Made by a program: the position numbers and the translations under genes
The notes under the pieces: generated by a model
Database searches by the model: none
What the model saw: the letters and a program-made list of their open reading frames with translations, nothing else
Told to the model about the DNA's origin: nothing
Assembly (NCBI RefSeq): GCF_000374485.1
Contig: NZ_KB894497.1
Location: 1 to 64,000, forward strand
Reading direction: 5' to 3'
Length of the DNA: 64,000 nucleotides
Origin: Algicola sagamiensis DSM 14643
GTDB taxonomy: Bacteria; Pseudomonadota; Gammaproteobacteria; Enterobacterales; Alteromonadaceae
Part shown: positions 33,592 to 41,594 of the stretch, piece by piece
How the letters are laid out: every line of letters begins with the position of its first letter
How positions within the stretch are numbered: the first letter of the stretch is position 1

Positions 33592-34359
33592 TTAAATGTT
33601 ACGACTTGCAATCATTCTTTGCGTATATTCATGAGTAGGTGACATAAATAAGCGGTTTGTTTCATTGCTTTCGACCAGCTTGCCTTCATTCAAAACTAGG
33701 ACATTATCGCTCATATGTTTCACGAGATTGAGCTGGTGGGTCACGATGATGTAAGACAAATGCATCGATTCCTGAAGTTCCAAAAGCAGATTGACGATTT
33801 GAGCCCGGATAGATGGATCAAGCGCACCAAGCGCTTCATCCAAGATAACGATTTGTGGATCAAGGATTAAGGCACGGGCAAGCGCAATGCGTTGTAGCTG
33901 CCCACCAGATAGCATGTGTGGGTAATACTCAGCATGTTCTGGTAGTAAACCGACTTTAATGAGCGTTCGGCCGATTTTCTGGATACGTTCTTCTTTCGCC
34001 AAGTCGGTATTGAGTTTTAAGGCATTGTCGAGAGTCGAGCCAATTTTAACACCTGGACTCAGAGAGTCTTTCGCATCTTGGAAAATAAGCCGTATGTCTT
34101 TATGACGTTGGCGTTGGAGTTTTTCAGTTAATGGATAACCGTTGAGAATAATATCACCTGAAGTCGGCTTTTCGACGCCAGCCAGCAGCCTTGCTAAAGT
34201 ACTTTTTCCAGAACCAGCCTCTCCAATGATTGCGAGAGATTGCTGACGCTCAAGGGTAAATGTGAGCGGGTAGAGAGCAGTGATCTGCTGCCGATAAAGC
34301 AATGTTCCTGGCATTGGATAGTTCTTACAAAGATTATGAACTTCAAGGAGCGCGCTCAT
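33592..34359 (-). CDS. sapF: Peptide ABC transporter ATP-binding protein SapF
   Basis: 255 residues with Walker A GEAGSGKST (about 47-55), the signature LSGGQLQRIALARAL, Walker B IVILDEAL and a switch His (IVTHQLN). It is one of the two ATPases of the Sap importer, implicated in antimicrobial peptide resistance and, in some bacteria, other cargo. It overlaps sapD by 4 bp and is the fifth sap gene in order. Confidence 0.94.
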   Translation of the reverse strand: MSALLEVHNLCKNYPMPGTLLYRQQITALYPLTFTLERQQSLAIIGEAGSGKSTLARLLAGVEKPTSGDIILNGYPLTEKLQRQRHKDIRLIFQDAKDSLSPGVKIGSTLDNALKLNTDLAKEERIQKIGRTLIKVGLLPEHAEYYPHMLSGGQLQRIALARALILDPQIVILDEALGALDPSIRAQIVNLLLELQESMHLSYIIVTHQLNLVKHMSDNVLVLNEGKLVESNETNRLFMSPTHEYTQRMIASRNI

Positions 34360-35360
34360 GTGATGGTTTCTTTCTTGGTTAAATTCAGTGGAAAATGACA
34401 GGCAACACTATGACTTTGCCGTTTTGTCATTTTTGGTGCAATGACGCACTCTCGCTTGGCGTTTGGGCACCTTGGCCCTAAGCGGCAGCCAATGGGGAGG
34501 TGTTCAAGTGATGGTATTGTACCTGGTAAGGTCACAAGCTTTTGCTTATGCGCGGTTGCTTCTTTGAAATCAGGTACACTCGTGATCAGAGCATCTGTGT
34601 ATGGGTGAAATGGTTTCGTAATGATATCCGATGTTTTTCCGGACTCAACGAGCTGTCCACAATAAAGAACATTGGTATGATCGGTCCAATGACTGATGAT
34701 TTCAAAGTCGTGGGTGATCAACAAAATCGAAGTGTTTTTCAACTGGTTTAAGCTTTTTAAGACTCGAAAAATTTGAGCACGCGTTGTTGCTTCGAGTGAT
34801 GCAGTCGGCTCATCGGCGATAATGAGTTTGGGGCATTTTGCAATCGCCATTGCAATCATCACTTTTTGGCAAACCCCTTCAGAAAGTTCATGAGGGTAGG
34901 CGTTCATGACTCGTTTGTGATTTTTGATACCGACTTTATGCAGAAGCCCTTCTGCTTTTTCCTGTCGGGCTTTTCTGCGCTGCCAAAAGTTCGCCTTGAG
35001 GATGCTATTTGGAATTGACTCTTTGAGCTGTTCACCAACTTTTGCGGTTGGATCGAGACATCGACTTGGTTCTTGATAAATAATGGAGATATCACGTCCA
35101 ATAATTTCCCGTCTTTCTTCGACAGGTAAACGGAGTAAATCTTCTCCCATCCATTGCATGCGATCCGCTGTGACTTTCCAACGATTATTCAACACACCAA
35201 CAATAGCCTTTGCGATGAGGCTTTTGCCAGAACCTGATTCACCAACGAGTCCGAGGATTTCACCTTCTCGGATGGTCATACTTACTCGATCAACGGCGAT
35301 GATCTGCTGATCATGCGTTGGTAACTCAATCGTTAAATTGCGGACATCCAATAAATTCAT
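34356..35360 (-). CDS. sapD: Peptide ABC transporter ATP-binding protein SapD
   Basis: 334 residues: Walker A GESGSGKSL (Leu in place of the usual Thr after GKS), Q-loop region IYQEPSRCLDP, signature LSEGVCQKVMIAMAI (a degenerate LSGGQ with Glu-Gly-Val), Walker B LIIADEPTASLE, and the C-terminal oligopeptide-transporter extension with Cys residues (GCRLGPRCPNAKREC). In E. coli SapD also supports Trk potassium uptake (trkE). It overlaps sapC and sapF by 4 bp each. Confidence 0.94.
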   Translation of the reverse strand: MNLLDVRNLTIELPTHDQQIIAVDRVSMTIREGEILGLVGESGSGKSLIAKAIVGVLNNRWKVTADRMQWMGEDLLRLPVEERREIIGRDISIIYQEPSRCLDPTAKVGEQLKESIPNSILKANFWQRRKARQEKAEGLLHKVGIKNHKRVMNAYPHELSEGVCQKVMIAMAIAKCPKLIIADEPTASLEATTRAQIFRVLKSLNQLKNTSILLITHDFEIISHWTDHTNVLYCGQLVESGKTSDIITKPFHPYTDALITSVPDFKEATAHKQKLVTLPGTIPSLEHLPIGCRLGPRCPNAKRECVIAPKMTKRQSHSVACHFPLNLTKKETIT

Positions 35361-36253
35361 AAACGTTCCATCCGCTCTTTTAAGGCTTTGTTGAGCCCTT
35401 CACCAACCAGATTGATAGATAAAACGGTCAAAAACAACATAATGCCTGGGATCGCAACGACCCAGGGGGCAACATAAACTAAATCAAGGCTTGCTTTAAG
35501 CATAGCGCCCCATTCTGGCTCTGGTGGCTGTGCGCCTAAGCCAAGAAAACCCAGGGCTGCAATATCTAGAATGGCTGTCGATAATGCAAGGGTAAAGAGG
35601 ACGACAAGTTTGTCATAGATATTTGGCAAGATCACTTTGAGAAGGATTTGAAACTTGCTCGCACCATCTAGTCGAAAAGCAACGACATAATTCTTGTTTT
35701 GTTGCTCGTGGACTTCACTGCTGACGGTATGAATAAATTGTGGCAAAAGCGCAAGCACGACAGCTGCCAGACTGTTGAACAAACTGGGACCAAGAATAGC
35801 GACGATGATGATGGCAAGTAATAGGGAGGGAATCGATAATGTGATATCCAGAATGTGATGAAGAAAACTCGATTTTAAGCCTGTACTCATTCCTGCGATG
35901 GCACCAATGATTGTCCCAATCACAAGTGCAGAGATAACACCAAGACAACTGAGGCCAAATGTCAGACGGGCCCCAGAAATTAAACGAGAGAAGAGATCCC
36001 GCCCTAAATCATCTGTCCCAAAAACAAAATGAACATCACCATTGTCATCCCAAGAAGGTGGGAGCAGGACATGATCGACTTGTTGTTGCAGTGGGTCATA
36101 AGGCGTCAAAATAGGGGCTGCAATGGCCAGAAATAATACCCAGCCAAAAAACCATAGACCTACCACAGCTGGATGATCACGTTTGAATGAGCGCCATAAC
36201 TGGGCTGTTGGTGACTGGTTCACTTCCTCGTAATACAACTTAGCGCGATGCAT
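35357..36253 (-). CDS. sapC: Peptide ABC transporter permease SapC
   Basis: 298 residues of the DppC/OppC permease family: an N-terminal helix (VVGLWFFGWVLFLAIAAPIL) followed by the FGTDDLGRDLFSRLISGAR motif and five more membrane segments. The cytoplasmic EAA-like loop is degenerate, near GASKFQILLKVILP. It pairs with SapB to form the membrane channel. The 3' end overlaps sapD, and the start overlaps the sapB stop by 14 bp. Confidence 0.94.
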   Translation of the reverse strand: MHRAKLYYEEVNQSPTAQLWRSFKRDHPAVVGLWFFGWVLFLAIAAPILTPYDPLQQQVDHVLLPPSWDDNGDVHFVFGTDDLGRDLFSRLISGARLTFGLSCLGVISALVIGTIIGAIAGMSTGLKSSFLHHILDITLSIPSLLLAIIIVAILGPSLFNSLAAVVLALLPQFIHTVSSEVHEQQNKNYVVAFRLDGASKFQILLKVILPNIYDKLVVLFTLALSTAILDIAALGFLGLGAQPPEPEWGAMLKASLDLVYVAPWVVAIPGIMLFLTVLSINLVGEGLNKALKERMERL

Positions 36254-37271
36254 ACAGGTCTTTCCTCGCGAGTGGGTTGAGGATCATATGGACGATCTCG
36301 ATCAATACCGTGATGATGATAATAAAACAGCCGACAATTAATAATCCGCCCTGGATGGCGGTATAGTCACGTTGATAAATGGCTTCAACCAGCCAGCGCC
36401 CAATCCCAGGCCATGAAAAAATAAATTCAGTGAGCATTGCCATCGTCAATAGCGTACTAAATTGTAATCCGATTTGCTTGATGACTGGTAACAGGCTGTT
36501 TCTCAGTCCATGGCGGAACATCAACTGCGTCTGGGACATACCTTTCGCTTTCGCTGTCTTAATATAGGGCGTATCAAGGACATTCAATAGAGACTCGCGT
36601 GTAAACCTCAGCATCACTGTCGTTGGATACATACTCAAAACAGCAGTTGGTAAAATAATATGCCGTAGTGCATCTTTTAAAGCCGCGGTACGATATGATG
36701 CATCTGAGAGGTAGATATCAACGAATAAAAAGCCAGTTTGGTGTTGTATTGGATATAAAAGGCTGAGACGCCCCGAAATTGGGAAAAGACCCAACTGAAA
36801 AGAAAAAAACATAATGAGGATCAGCGCCCACCAGAATATCGGCAATGACTGACCTACAAGTGCAATGTAATTGATCAACTTTGCGATAGGTGAGTTATTT
36901 TTCATTGCAGCAATACTACCCAGAATGATGCCAACAAATAATGACACTAACAGTGCATAGCAAGCGAGTTCGATTGTTGCAGGAAAGACACGTTTAATTT
37001 CTTCGAACACAGATGCCCCGCTGGAAAATGAAATTCCAAAGTCACCCTGTAAAATGCGAGTTAGGTAGGCGATATATTGCGTGGCGATATTACTGTCAAG
37101 GTAATACGCTTGGCGTAATTCAGGAACACTATAGTAGGGTATATCCTGTTGCCCTGTGAAATTTGTGAGCGGATCACCTGGAAAGAGATACCCAAGACTA
37201 AAAGAAAAAATAGATAAAAGTGTCAAAACAAAGACAAGCAAAAACAGCCGTCGGATAATATAGATACTCAC
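36240..37271 (-). CDS. sapB: Peptide ABC transporter permease SapB
   Basis: 343 residues of the DppB/OppB family. It begins MSIYIIRRLFLLVFVLTLLSIFSFSLGYLFPGDP, typical of the first helix and loop. Later come the EAA-type coupling stretch YIKTAKAKGMSQTQLMFRHG and the final LTEFIFSWPGIGRWLVEAI. It overlaps sapA by 4 bp and sapC by 14 bp, indicating coupled translation. Confidence 0.94.
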   Translation of the reverse strand: MSIYIIRRLFLLVFVLTLLSIFSFSLGYLFPGDPLTNFTGQQDIPYYSVPELRQAYYLDSNIATQYIAYLTRILQGDFGISFSSGASVFEEIKRVFPATIELACYALLVSLFVGIILGSIAAMKNNSPIAKLINYIALVGQSLPIFWWALILIMFFSFQLGLFPISGRLSLLYPIQHQTGFLFVDIYLSDASYRTAALKDALRHIILPTAVLSMYPTTVMLRFTRESLLNVLDTPYIKTAKAKGMSQTQLMFRHGLRNSLLPVIKQIGLQFSTLLTMAMLTEFIFSWPGIGRWLVEAIYQRDYTAIQGGLLIVGCFIIIITVLIEIVHMILNPLARKDLYASR

Positions 37272-38884
37272 AGTGCCACCTTCTTCGCCCGGTAAAATGA
37301 AATACCGCCAAATTGATTGACCTCAACGCCTGAGACGTTTGTTCGTGTTGCCTGATAACGAAGTGAGTGAGCAATGGGTGTCACTGGGTTTTCATGTTGT
37401 AACAATTGCTGAAGCTGGTGGTACATGGCAATTCTGCGCGCTACATCTGTTGTCGTCAGTGCTTCCTGTAATAGCCTATCAAAGTCTGGATCACACCACT
37501 GTGCTCTGTTTTGACCACTATAGGATGCAGTACAGCTCAATAATGGTCTAAAGAAGTTATCCGGATCTGCATTATCGGCTGACCATCCAATCAACACAGA
37601 ATCATGCTCCCCGGCGTTGAGATGCTTACGAAAGGTGGCCCATTCCATCGAGATAATATTGGCTTTAATCCCTAGTTGCGCCAGATCAGCTTGGAGTAAC
37701 TCCGCCATTTTTGTGGCGTTAGGATTATAAGGACGGCTGACAGGTATCGCCCAAATATCCATTTCAAACCCTTCATGAACATCGGACTCTTTCAGTAATT
37801 GCGCTGCTTTTTCAAGGTTGAATTCGGGCTTTTTGAGGGATTGGTCAAATGCCCAGGAAACAGGTGGAAGAATCGACTTTGCCAATGTTGCATGACCAAA
37901 ATAAACAGACTGTAATATTGAATCTCGATTCACTGCAAGGGCAAGGGCTTGTCTCACCTTCGGGTTATCAAATGGAGGCTTTTTCGTATTAAAAGCCCAA
38001 TAAGAAACGTTGAGTGTCGTATTTTTCTCAAGACGGATTTCTGGTCTGTCATTAATGAGTTCTAACTCTGCTGCAGATGGAAAAGCAATCAAGTCGCATT
38101 CACCCGTGATGAGTTTCCCTAATCGAGAAGCATTGTGGCTGGTTATATCAAAAACTAGATGATCGATAGATGGTGGGCCTTGCCAATACTTTTTATGTGC
38201 TTGAAAGCGAATTAAGGAATCATATTGAAATTCAGTTAATTGGAATGGGCCTGTTCCTATCGGTTGATTATCAATGGATTCATGTTTGCCGACCAGTTCT
38301 AATTGTGCGCCATATTCTTCAGAGAGAATGGCTGCAAAATCAGTGGATAAAGTCGATAAAAATGAACTGTCCGGGGTATGAAGTAAAAACTCAACCTCAT
38401 CATCAGCAACCTTTTGCACAGATTTGACAACATGGGTAAAACCAATACTTTGGAAGTAAGGGTAGATGCCACCGTTCACAAATCGATATGGATGGTAAAT
38501 ATCTATGATCCGTTTGAACGTGAAGACAACATCATCAGCATTAAAGTCACGGGTGGGTTGAAAGAAGTCGGTTTGATGGAATGATACATTGTGTCTGAGT
38601 TTAAAGCGATATTTTGTGGATGCATCATTGACCGTCCAAGATGTGGCTAAGCTTGGTATGAATACACCGGTGACTGGGTCTTGTTCCAATAAACGGTTAT
38701 AAATCTGATGTGAAACAGCGGTGACTGTACCCGATGTTGCAAGCTGTGGGTTAAAACTCTCAGGTGATCCTTCCGAGCAATAAATAATCCCTTGTTGCGC
38801 ATGGGTTTCATCTTTGCTTAAAAAACTGCACCCTGTCAGACTAAACCATAAACTTGCCCAAAATAGCCATTGCGTCCTGCTCAT
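37268..38884 (-). CDS. sapA: Periplasmic peptide-binding protein SapA, lipoprotein form
   Basis: 538 residues of the SBP_bac_5 (DppA/OppA) family: QGIIYCSEGSPESFNPQLATSG at the mature start, LATSWTVNDASTKYRFKLR, QPIGTGPFQL and WAFNTKKPPFDNPKVRQALA are diagnostic. The N-terminus has a lipobox (SLTGC, Cys at about 19), so it should be anchored to a membrane rather than free in the periplasm. It captures peptides for the SapBCDF importer. Its start overlaps the pspF stop by 4 bp, so the whole sap set can be read from the pspF promoter. Confidence 0.93.
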   Translation of the reverse strand: MSRTQWLFWASLWFSLTGCSFLSKDETHAQQGIIYCSEGSPESFNPQLATSGTVTAVSHQIYNRLLEQDPVTGVFIPSLATSWTVNDASTKYRFKLRHNVSFHQTDFFQPTRDFNADDVVFTFKRIIDIYHPYRFVNGGIYPYFQSIGFTHVVKSVQKVADDEVEFLLHTPDSSFLSTLSTDFAAILSEEYGAQLELVGKHESIDNQPIGTGPFQLTEFQYDSLIRFQAHKKYWQGPPSIDHLVFDITSHNASRLGKLITGECDLIAFPSAAELELINDRPEIRLEKNTTLNVSYWAFNTKKPPFDNPKVRQALALAVNRDSILQSVYFGHATLAKSILPPVSWAFDQSLKKPEFNLEKAAQLLKESDVHEGFEMDIWAIPVSRPYNPNATKMAELLQADLAQLGIKANIISMEWATFRKHLNAGEHDSVLIGWSADNADPDNFFRPLLSCTASYSGQNRAQWCDPDFDRLLQEALTTTDVARRIAMYHQLQQLLQHENPVTPIAHSLRYQATRTNVSGVEVNQFGGISFYRAKKVAL

Positions 38885-39942
38885 TTTTTTATCTCATCAA
38901 GTAAATTGTACTTTTTTAGAATGCCGCGGAATTGATGATAGGACAATGAAAGTGCTTGTGCTGTTTTTTTCTGGCTGTAATGATGGGCAGCAAGCGCTTG
39001 TTGGATCACGGATATCTCATAACTTTGACAGGCTTCTTTTAAATTAAGCGGAAAGGAATACGTCGGTTCCGACTCACGATTAATTGCCACAGACGAAGCT
39101 CCTTCTGGCTCATTGCCAGGGTGTCGATGTTGCGTTTCTGAGCTACGTACCGAAGGGCGAAAAGGTGAATGAAACGGATCGAGAATGACTTGGCTAACCG
39201 GAATATTCGGATCTGCGCTGCGATAGACGCTGCGTTCAACAACATTTTTTAGTTCGCGGATATTGCCTGGCCAGTGATAAGAAAGAAGCACTTCTTTTGC
39301 ACGCGTTGTAAACCCGCTAAATAACGACCACCCAAGCTCACGGGCCATTTGAATTGCAAAATACTCTGCAAGGATCAGAATATCTTCCTGACGATAACGT
39401 AGGGGCGGAAGTGTGATCACATCAAATGCCAATCTATCGAGTAAATCAGAACGGAATTGACCTTCTTCAGCAAGTGTCGGTAAATCTTCATTCGTTGCAC
39501 AAATGAGTCGTGTGTCGACTTTGATTGTCTGTTTACCACCAACACGCTCAAGTTCACCATATTCGATGACACGCAGCAACTTTTCCTGTACGAGAGAAGA
39601 TGTATTGGCCAGTTCATCTAAGAATAAAGAGCCATGATGCGCACGTTCAAATCGGCCTTCATGGCGTTTGTTTGCGCCAGTAAATGCACCAGACTCGTGC
39701 CCAAATAATTCACTTTCCAAAAGTGTTTCGCTGAGTGCTGCGCAATTTAATTTGACGTAATTTTGTTCCCATCGTGGTGAAAGATAGTGCAAGCGAGCTG
39801 CAATTAACTCTTTTCCTGTTCCTCGCTCGCCAATAATTAATACTGGTTTATCGAGTGGTGCAATTCCTGAGACCTGTTCCAGAACTTCCAAAAAAGCATC
39901 GGACTCGCCGATCAGGTTGTCTTTCTGCCTTAAACGTGACAT
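38881..39942 (-). CDS. pspF: Phage shock operon activator PspF
   Basis: 353-residue sigma-54 enhancer-binding protein without a receiver domain, as expected for PspF. Walker A GERGTGKEL, the sigma-54-contacting GAFTGA loop, Walker B LFLDELA and the arginine-finger stretch FRSDLLDRLAF are intact. The C-terminal Fis-type HTH is AQALSLSYHQFRGILKKY. PspA normally binds and inhibits it. It is divergent from pspA and its start lies only 9 nt from an upstream activator site, so autorepression is likely. Confidence 0.95.
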   Translation of the reverse strand: MSRLRQKDNLIGESDAFLEVLEQVSGIAPLDKPVLIIGERGTGKELIAARLHYLSPRWEQNYVKLNCAALSETLLESELFGHESGAFTGANKRHEGRFERAHHGSLFLDELANTSSLVQEKLLRVIEYGELERVGGKQTIKVDTRLICATNEDLPTLAEEGQFRSDLLDRLAFDVITLPPLRYRQEDILILAEYFAIQMARELGWSLFSGFTTRAKEVLLSYHWPGNIRELKNVVERSVYRSADPNIPVSQVILDPFHSPFRPSVRSSETQHRHPGNEPEGASSVAINRESEPTYSFPLNLKEACQSYEISVIQQALAAHHYSQKKTAQALSLSYHQFRGILKKYNLLDEIKK

Positions 39943-39951
39943 AACAATTTT

Positions 39952-39968
39952 TTAGTGAAATTTACTAA
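39952..39968. promoter_or_regulatory. PspF-binding site (UAS I)
   Basis: TTAGTGAAATTTACTAA is an inverted repeat closely resembling the E. coli psp upstream activating sequence (TTAGTGTAA type). It sits 10 nt upstream of the pspF start codon. Confidence 0.7.
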
Positions 39969-39997
39969 CATTTGGTTGAATATACTAGTACAAAATT

Positions 39998-40014
39998 CCA
40001 GTGAAATCTAAAAA
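39998..40014. promoter_or_regulatory. PspF-binding site (UAS II)
   Basis: CCAGTGAAATCTAAAAA shares the core AGTGAAATNTA with UAS I, 46 bp away. Two PspF sites are also present upstream of E. coli pspA. Confidence 0.55.
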
Positions 40015-40022
40015 TACTTTTA

Positions 40023-40035
40023 AATCAAATATTTG
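40023..40035 (+). promoter_or_regulatory. IHF site between the PspF sites and the pspA promoter
   Basis: AATCAAATATTTG matches the IHF consensus WATCAANNNNTTR at every defined position. Its place between the enhancers and the sigma-54 promoter is where DNA bending is needed. Confidence 0.7.
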
Positions 40036-40053
40036 TCGTTATTTAGGAAAGTT

Positions 40054-40067
40054 GGCACCAATTCTGA
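40054..40067 (+). promoter_or_regulatory. pspAp: Sigma-54-like promoter of pspA
   Basis: TTGGCAC contains the -24 GG (40054-40055), and ten bases later comes GA (40066-40067) where GC is expected at -12. The predicted start is near 40079, about 29 nt before the pspA ATG. The -12 departure may weaken basal activity. Confidence 0.6.
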
Positions 40068-40107
40068 ATGTCACGTCTCCAAGGAACAACGATTAGAGGT
40101 AAATACT

Positions 40108-40767
40108 ATGGGAATTTTTTCTCGTTTTACAGATATTGTGAATTCTAACATTAACGCGATTTTGGACAAGGCTGAAGATCCACAAAAGATGGTTCGTCTG
40201 ATCATTCAGGAAATGGAAGACACGCTTGTTGAAGTTCGTTCAGCGTCTGCAAAAGCAATTGCAGAACGTAAAGAGCTTGAGCGTCGTGAGCAACGATTAC
40301 AAGCTGATGCTGAACAATGGCAAAATAAAGCGACGCTTGCACTGAGTAAAGATCGTGAAGACCTTGCTCGAGCTGCGTTAATGGAGAAACAAAAAGCAAC
40401 TCAATCATTCGAAGCTCTCCAGAAGGAACTTGAGCGTGTCGATGATCATATTGCGAAATTATCTGAAGAAATCCATGCACTTCAGGAAAAACTAGCAGAT
40501 GCGAAGGCTCGTCAAAGTGCAATGTTACTTAGACAACAAACGGCATCAACGCGCTTGGATGCAAAAAAACAACTCACTGCAACGAAAACGCAAGATGCAC
40601 TCTTAAAGTTTGAGCAATACGAGCGTAAGATTGATCACTTGGAAGCGGAAGTTGAATCTCATGATTTAGGGAAAAAATCTCTCTCAGATGAAATCGCTGA
40701 GTTAGAATCTCAGGACCAGGTTGATCAAGAGCTTGCTGAGCTGAAGAAGCAACTCAAAGACAAATGA
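40108..40767 (+). CDS. pspA: Phage shock protein A
   Basis: I start at the ATG at 40108 after TTAGAGG, giving 219 residues beginning MGIFSRFTDIVNSNINAILD, the amphipathic membrane-binding helix. The upstream part of the frame overlaps the promoter. The rest is the long coiled coil of the PspA/IM30 (ESCRT-III-like) family, with QKMVRLIIQEMEDTLVEVRS. PspA inhibits PspF in unstressed cells and oligomerises on damaged inner membrane to limit proton leakage. A large hairpin separates it from pspB. Confidence 0.96.
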   Translation: MGIFSRFTDIVNSNINAILDKAEDPQKMVRLIIQEMEDTLVEVRSASAKAIAERKELERREQRLQADAEQWQNKATLALSKDREDLARAALMEKQKATQSFEALQKELERVDDHIAKLSEEIHALQEKLADAKARQSAMLLRQQTASTRLDAKKQLTATKTQDALLKFEQYERKIDHLEAEVESHDLGKKSLSDEIAELESQDQVDQELAELKKQLKDK

Positions 40768-40773
40768 CAGGTC

Positions 40774-40807
40774 CCTGCTGAAAATGAATCGTATGATTTT
40801 CAGCAGG
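40774..40807. other. Intercistronic hairpin between pspA and pspB
   Basis: CCTGCTGAAAAT (40774-40785) and ATTTTCAGCAGG (40796-40807) form a perfect 12-bp stem with a 10-nt loop, 6 nt after the pspA stop. No T-run follows, so it more likely stabilises the pspA message or partly attenuates pspBC than fully terminates. Confidence 0.6.
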
Positions 40808-40955
40808 AGCAATAAAAATAATTAAAAGTAAAGATTCATGTACCATGGCACTGTTTTTATCAGAGGCATGACAACGATTAAGAAATTGATACGCGCAAAG
40901 CGAACGATAGCAGTCAATTGATCAATGATGATCATTGTCATGTGGAGGAAGAAAT

Positions 40956-41180
40956 ATGGAAGAATTGTTGGTCATATTTGGTGGGGTTGTTGCAATCGTA
41001 TGGCTCAACCTTCATTACGGAATGAAACGAAGGCAGGCAACAGGCTTGTCACCAGAAGAACGCACACAGCTCCATGCACTTGTTGAGCAAGCAGATAAAA
41101 TGGCTGATAGGATTGAGTCTTTAGAGAAAATCCTTGATGCCGAGTCGCCGGACTGGAGGGAGAAACATGGATCTGAATAA
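40956..41180 (+). CDS. pspB: Phage shock protein B
   Basis: The ATG at 40956 after GGAGG gives 74 residues: an N-terminal membrane helix (ELLVIFGGVVAIVWLNLHY) and a short cytoplasmic coiled coil (EERTQLHALVEQADKMADRI). This is the PspB layout. With PspC it senses envelope stress and pulls PspA off PspF. It overlaps pspC by 14 bp. Confidence 0.94.
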   Translation: MEELLVIFGGVVAIVWLNLHYGMKRRQATGLSPEERTQLHALVEQADKMADRIESLEKILDAESPDWREKHGSE

Positions 41181-41571
41181 ATTTAAATTTTTTCATGTAA
41201 AACGCTACCCTGATCAAGGCGTTATTTTTGGAATTTGTGCTGGATTTGCAAAGCAGTTGGATGTTAGTCCTGTTTATGTTCGTGCTTTCTTCGTGCTCGG
41301 GTTTCTTTTATCGGCAGGACTATTTTTTTGGGGATACATCATCTTGCGCTTCTTATTAGATGAAGCTTATGAAACACAGTGGCATGATACGAGTGATCAA
41401 ATACATTCACATTATAGTAAGAAGCATGAACGGCTGGCTGGGCCACAGGTGAGTTTTCAAATCAGTGATGTCAGTGACAAAATGACACAGCTTGAAAACC
41501 GATTAAGGTTGATGGAATCTTATGTGACCTCCAAAAAGTTTGCATTAGATAGGGAATTTAAGAAACTATAA
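41167..41571 (+). CDS. pspC: Phage shock protein C
   Basis: The ATG at 41167 gives 134 residues. The PspC domain is clear (GVIFGICAGFAKQLDVSPVYVRAFFVL, then a membrane helix and GYIILRFLLDE), followed by a C-terminal leucine-zipper-like coiled coil (KMTQLENRLRLMESYV). It is an inner-membrane partner of PspB in psp induction, translated by overlap with pspB. Confidence 0.94.
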   Translation: MDLNKFKFFHVKRYPDQGVIFGICAGFAKQLDVSPVYVRAFFVLGFLLSAGLFFWGYIILRFLLDEAYETQWHDTSDQIHSHYSKKHERLAGPQVSFQISDVSDKMTQLENRLRLMESYVTSKKFALDREFKKL

Positions 41572-41594
41572 GTAGGAGGTCTGTTGTTGTTCAT

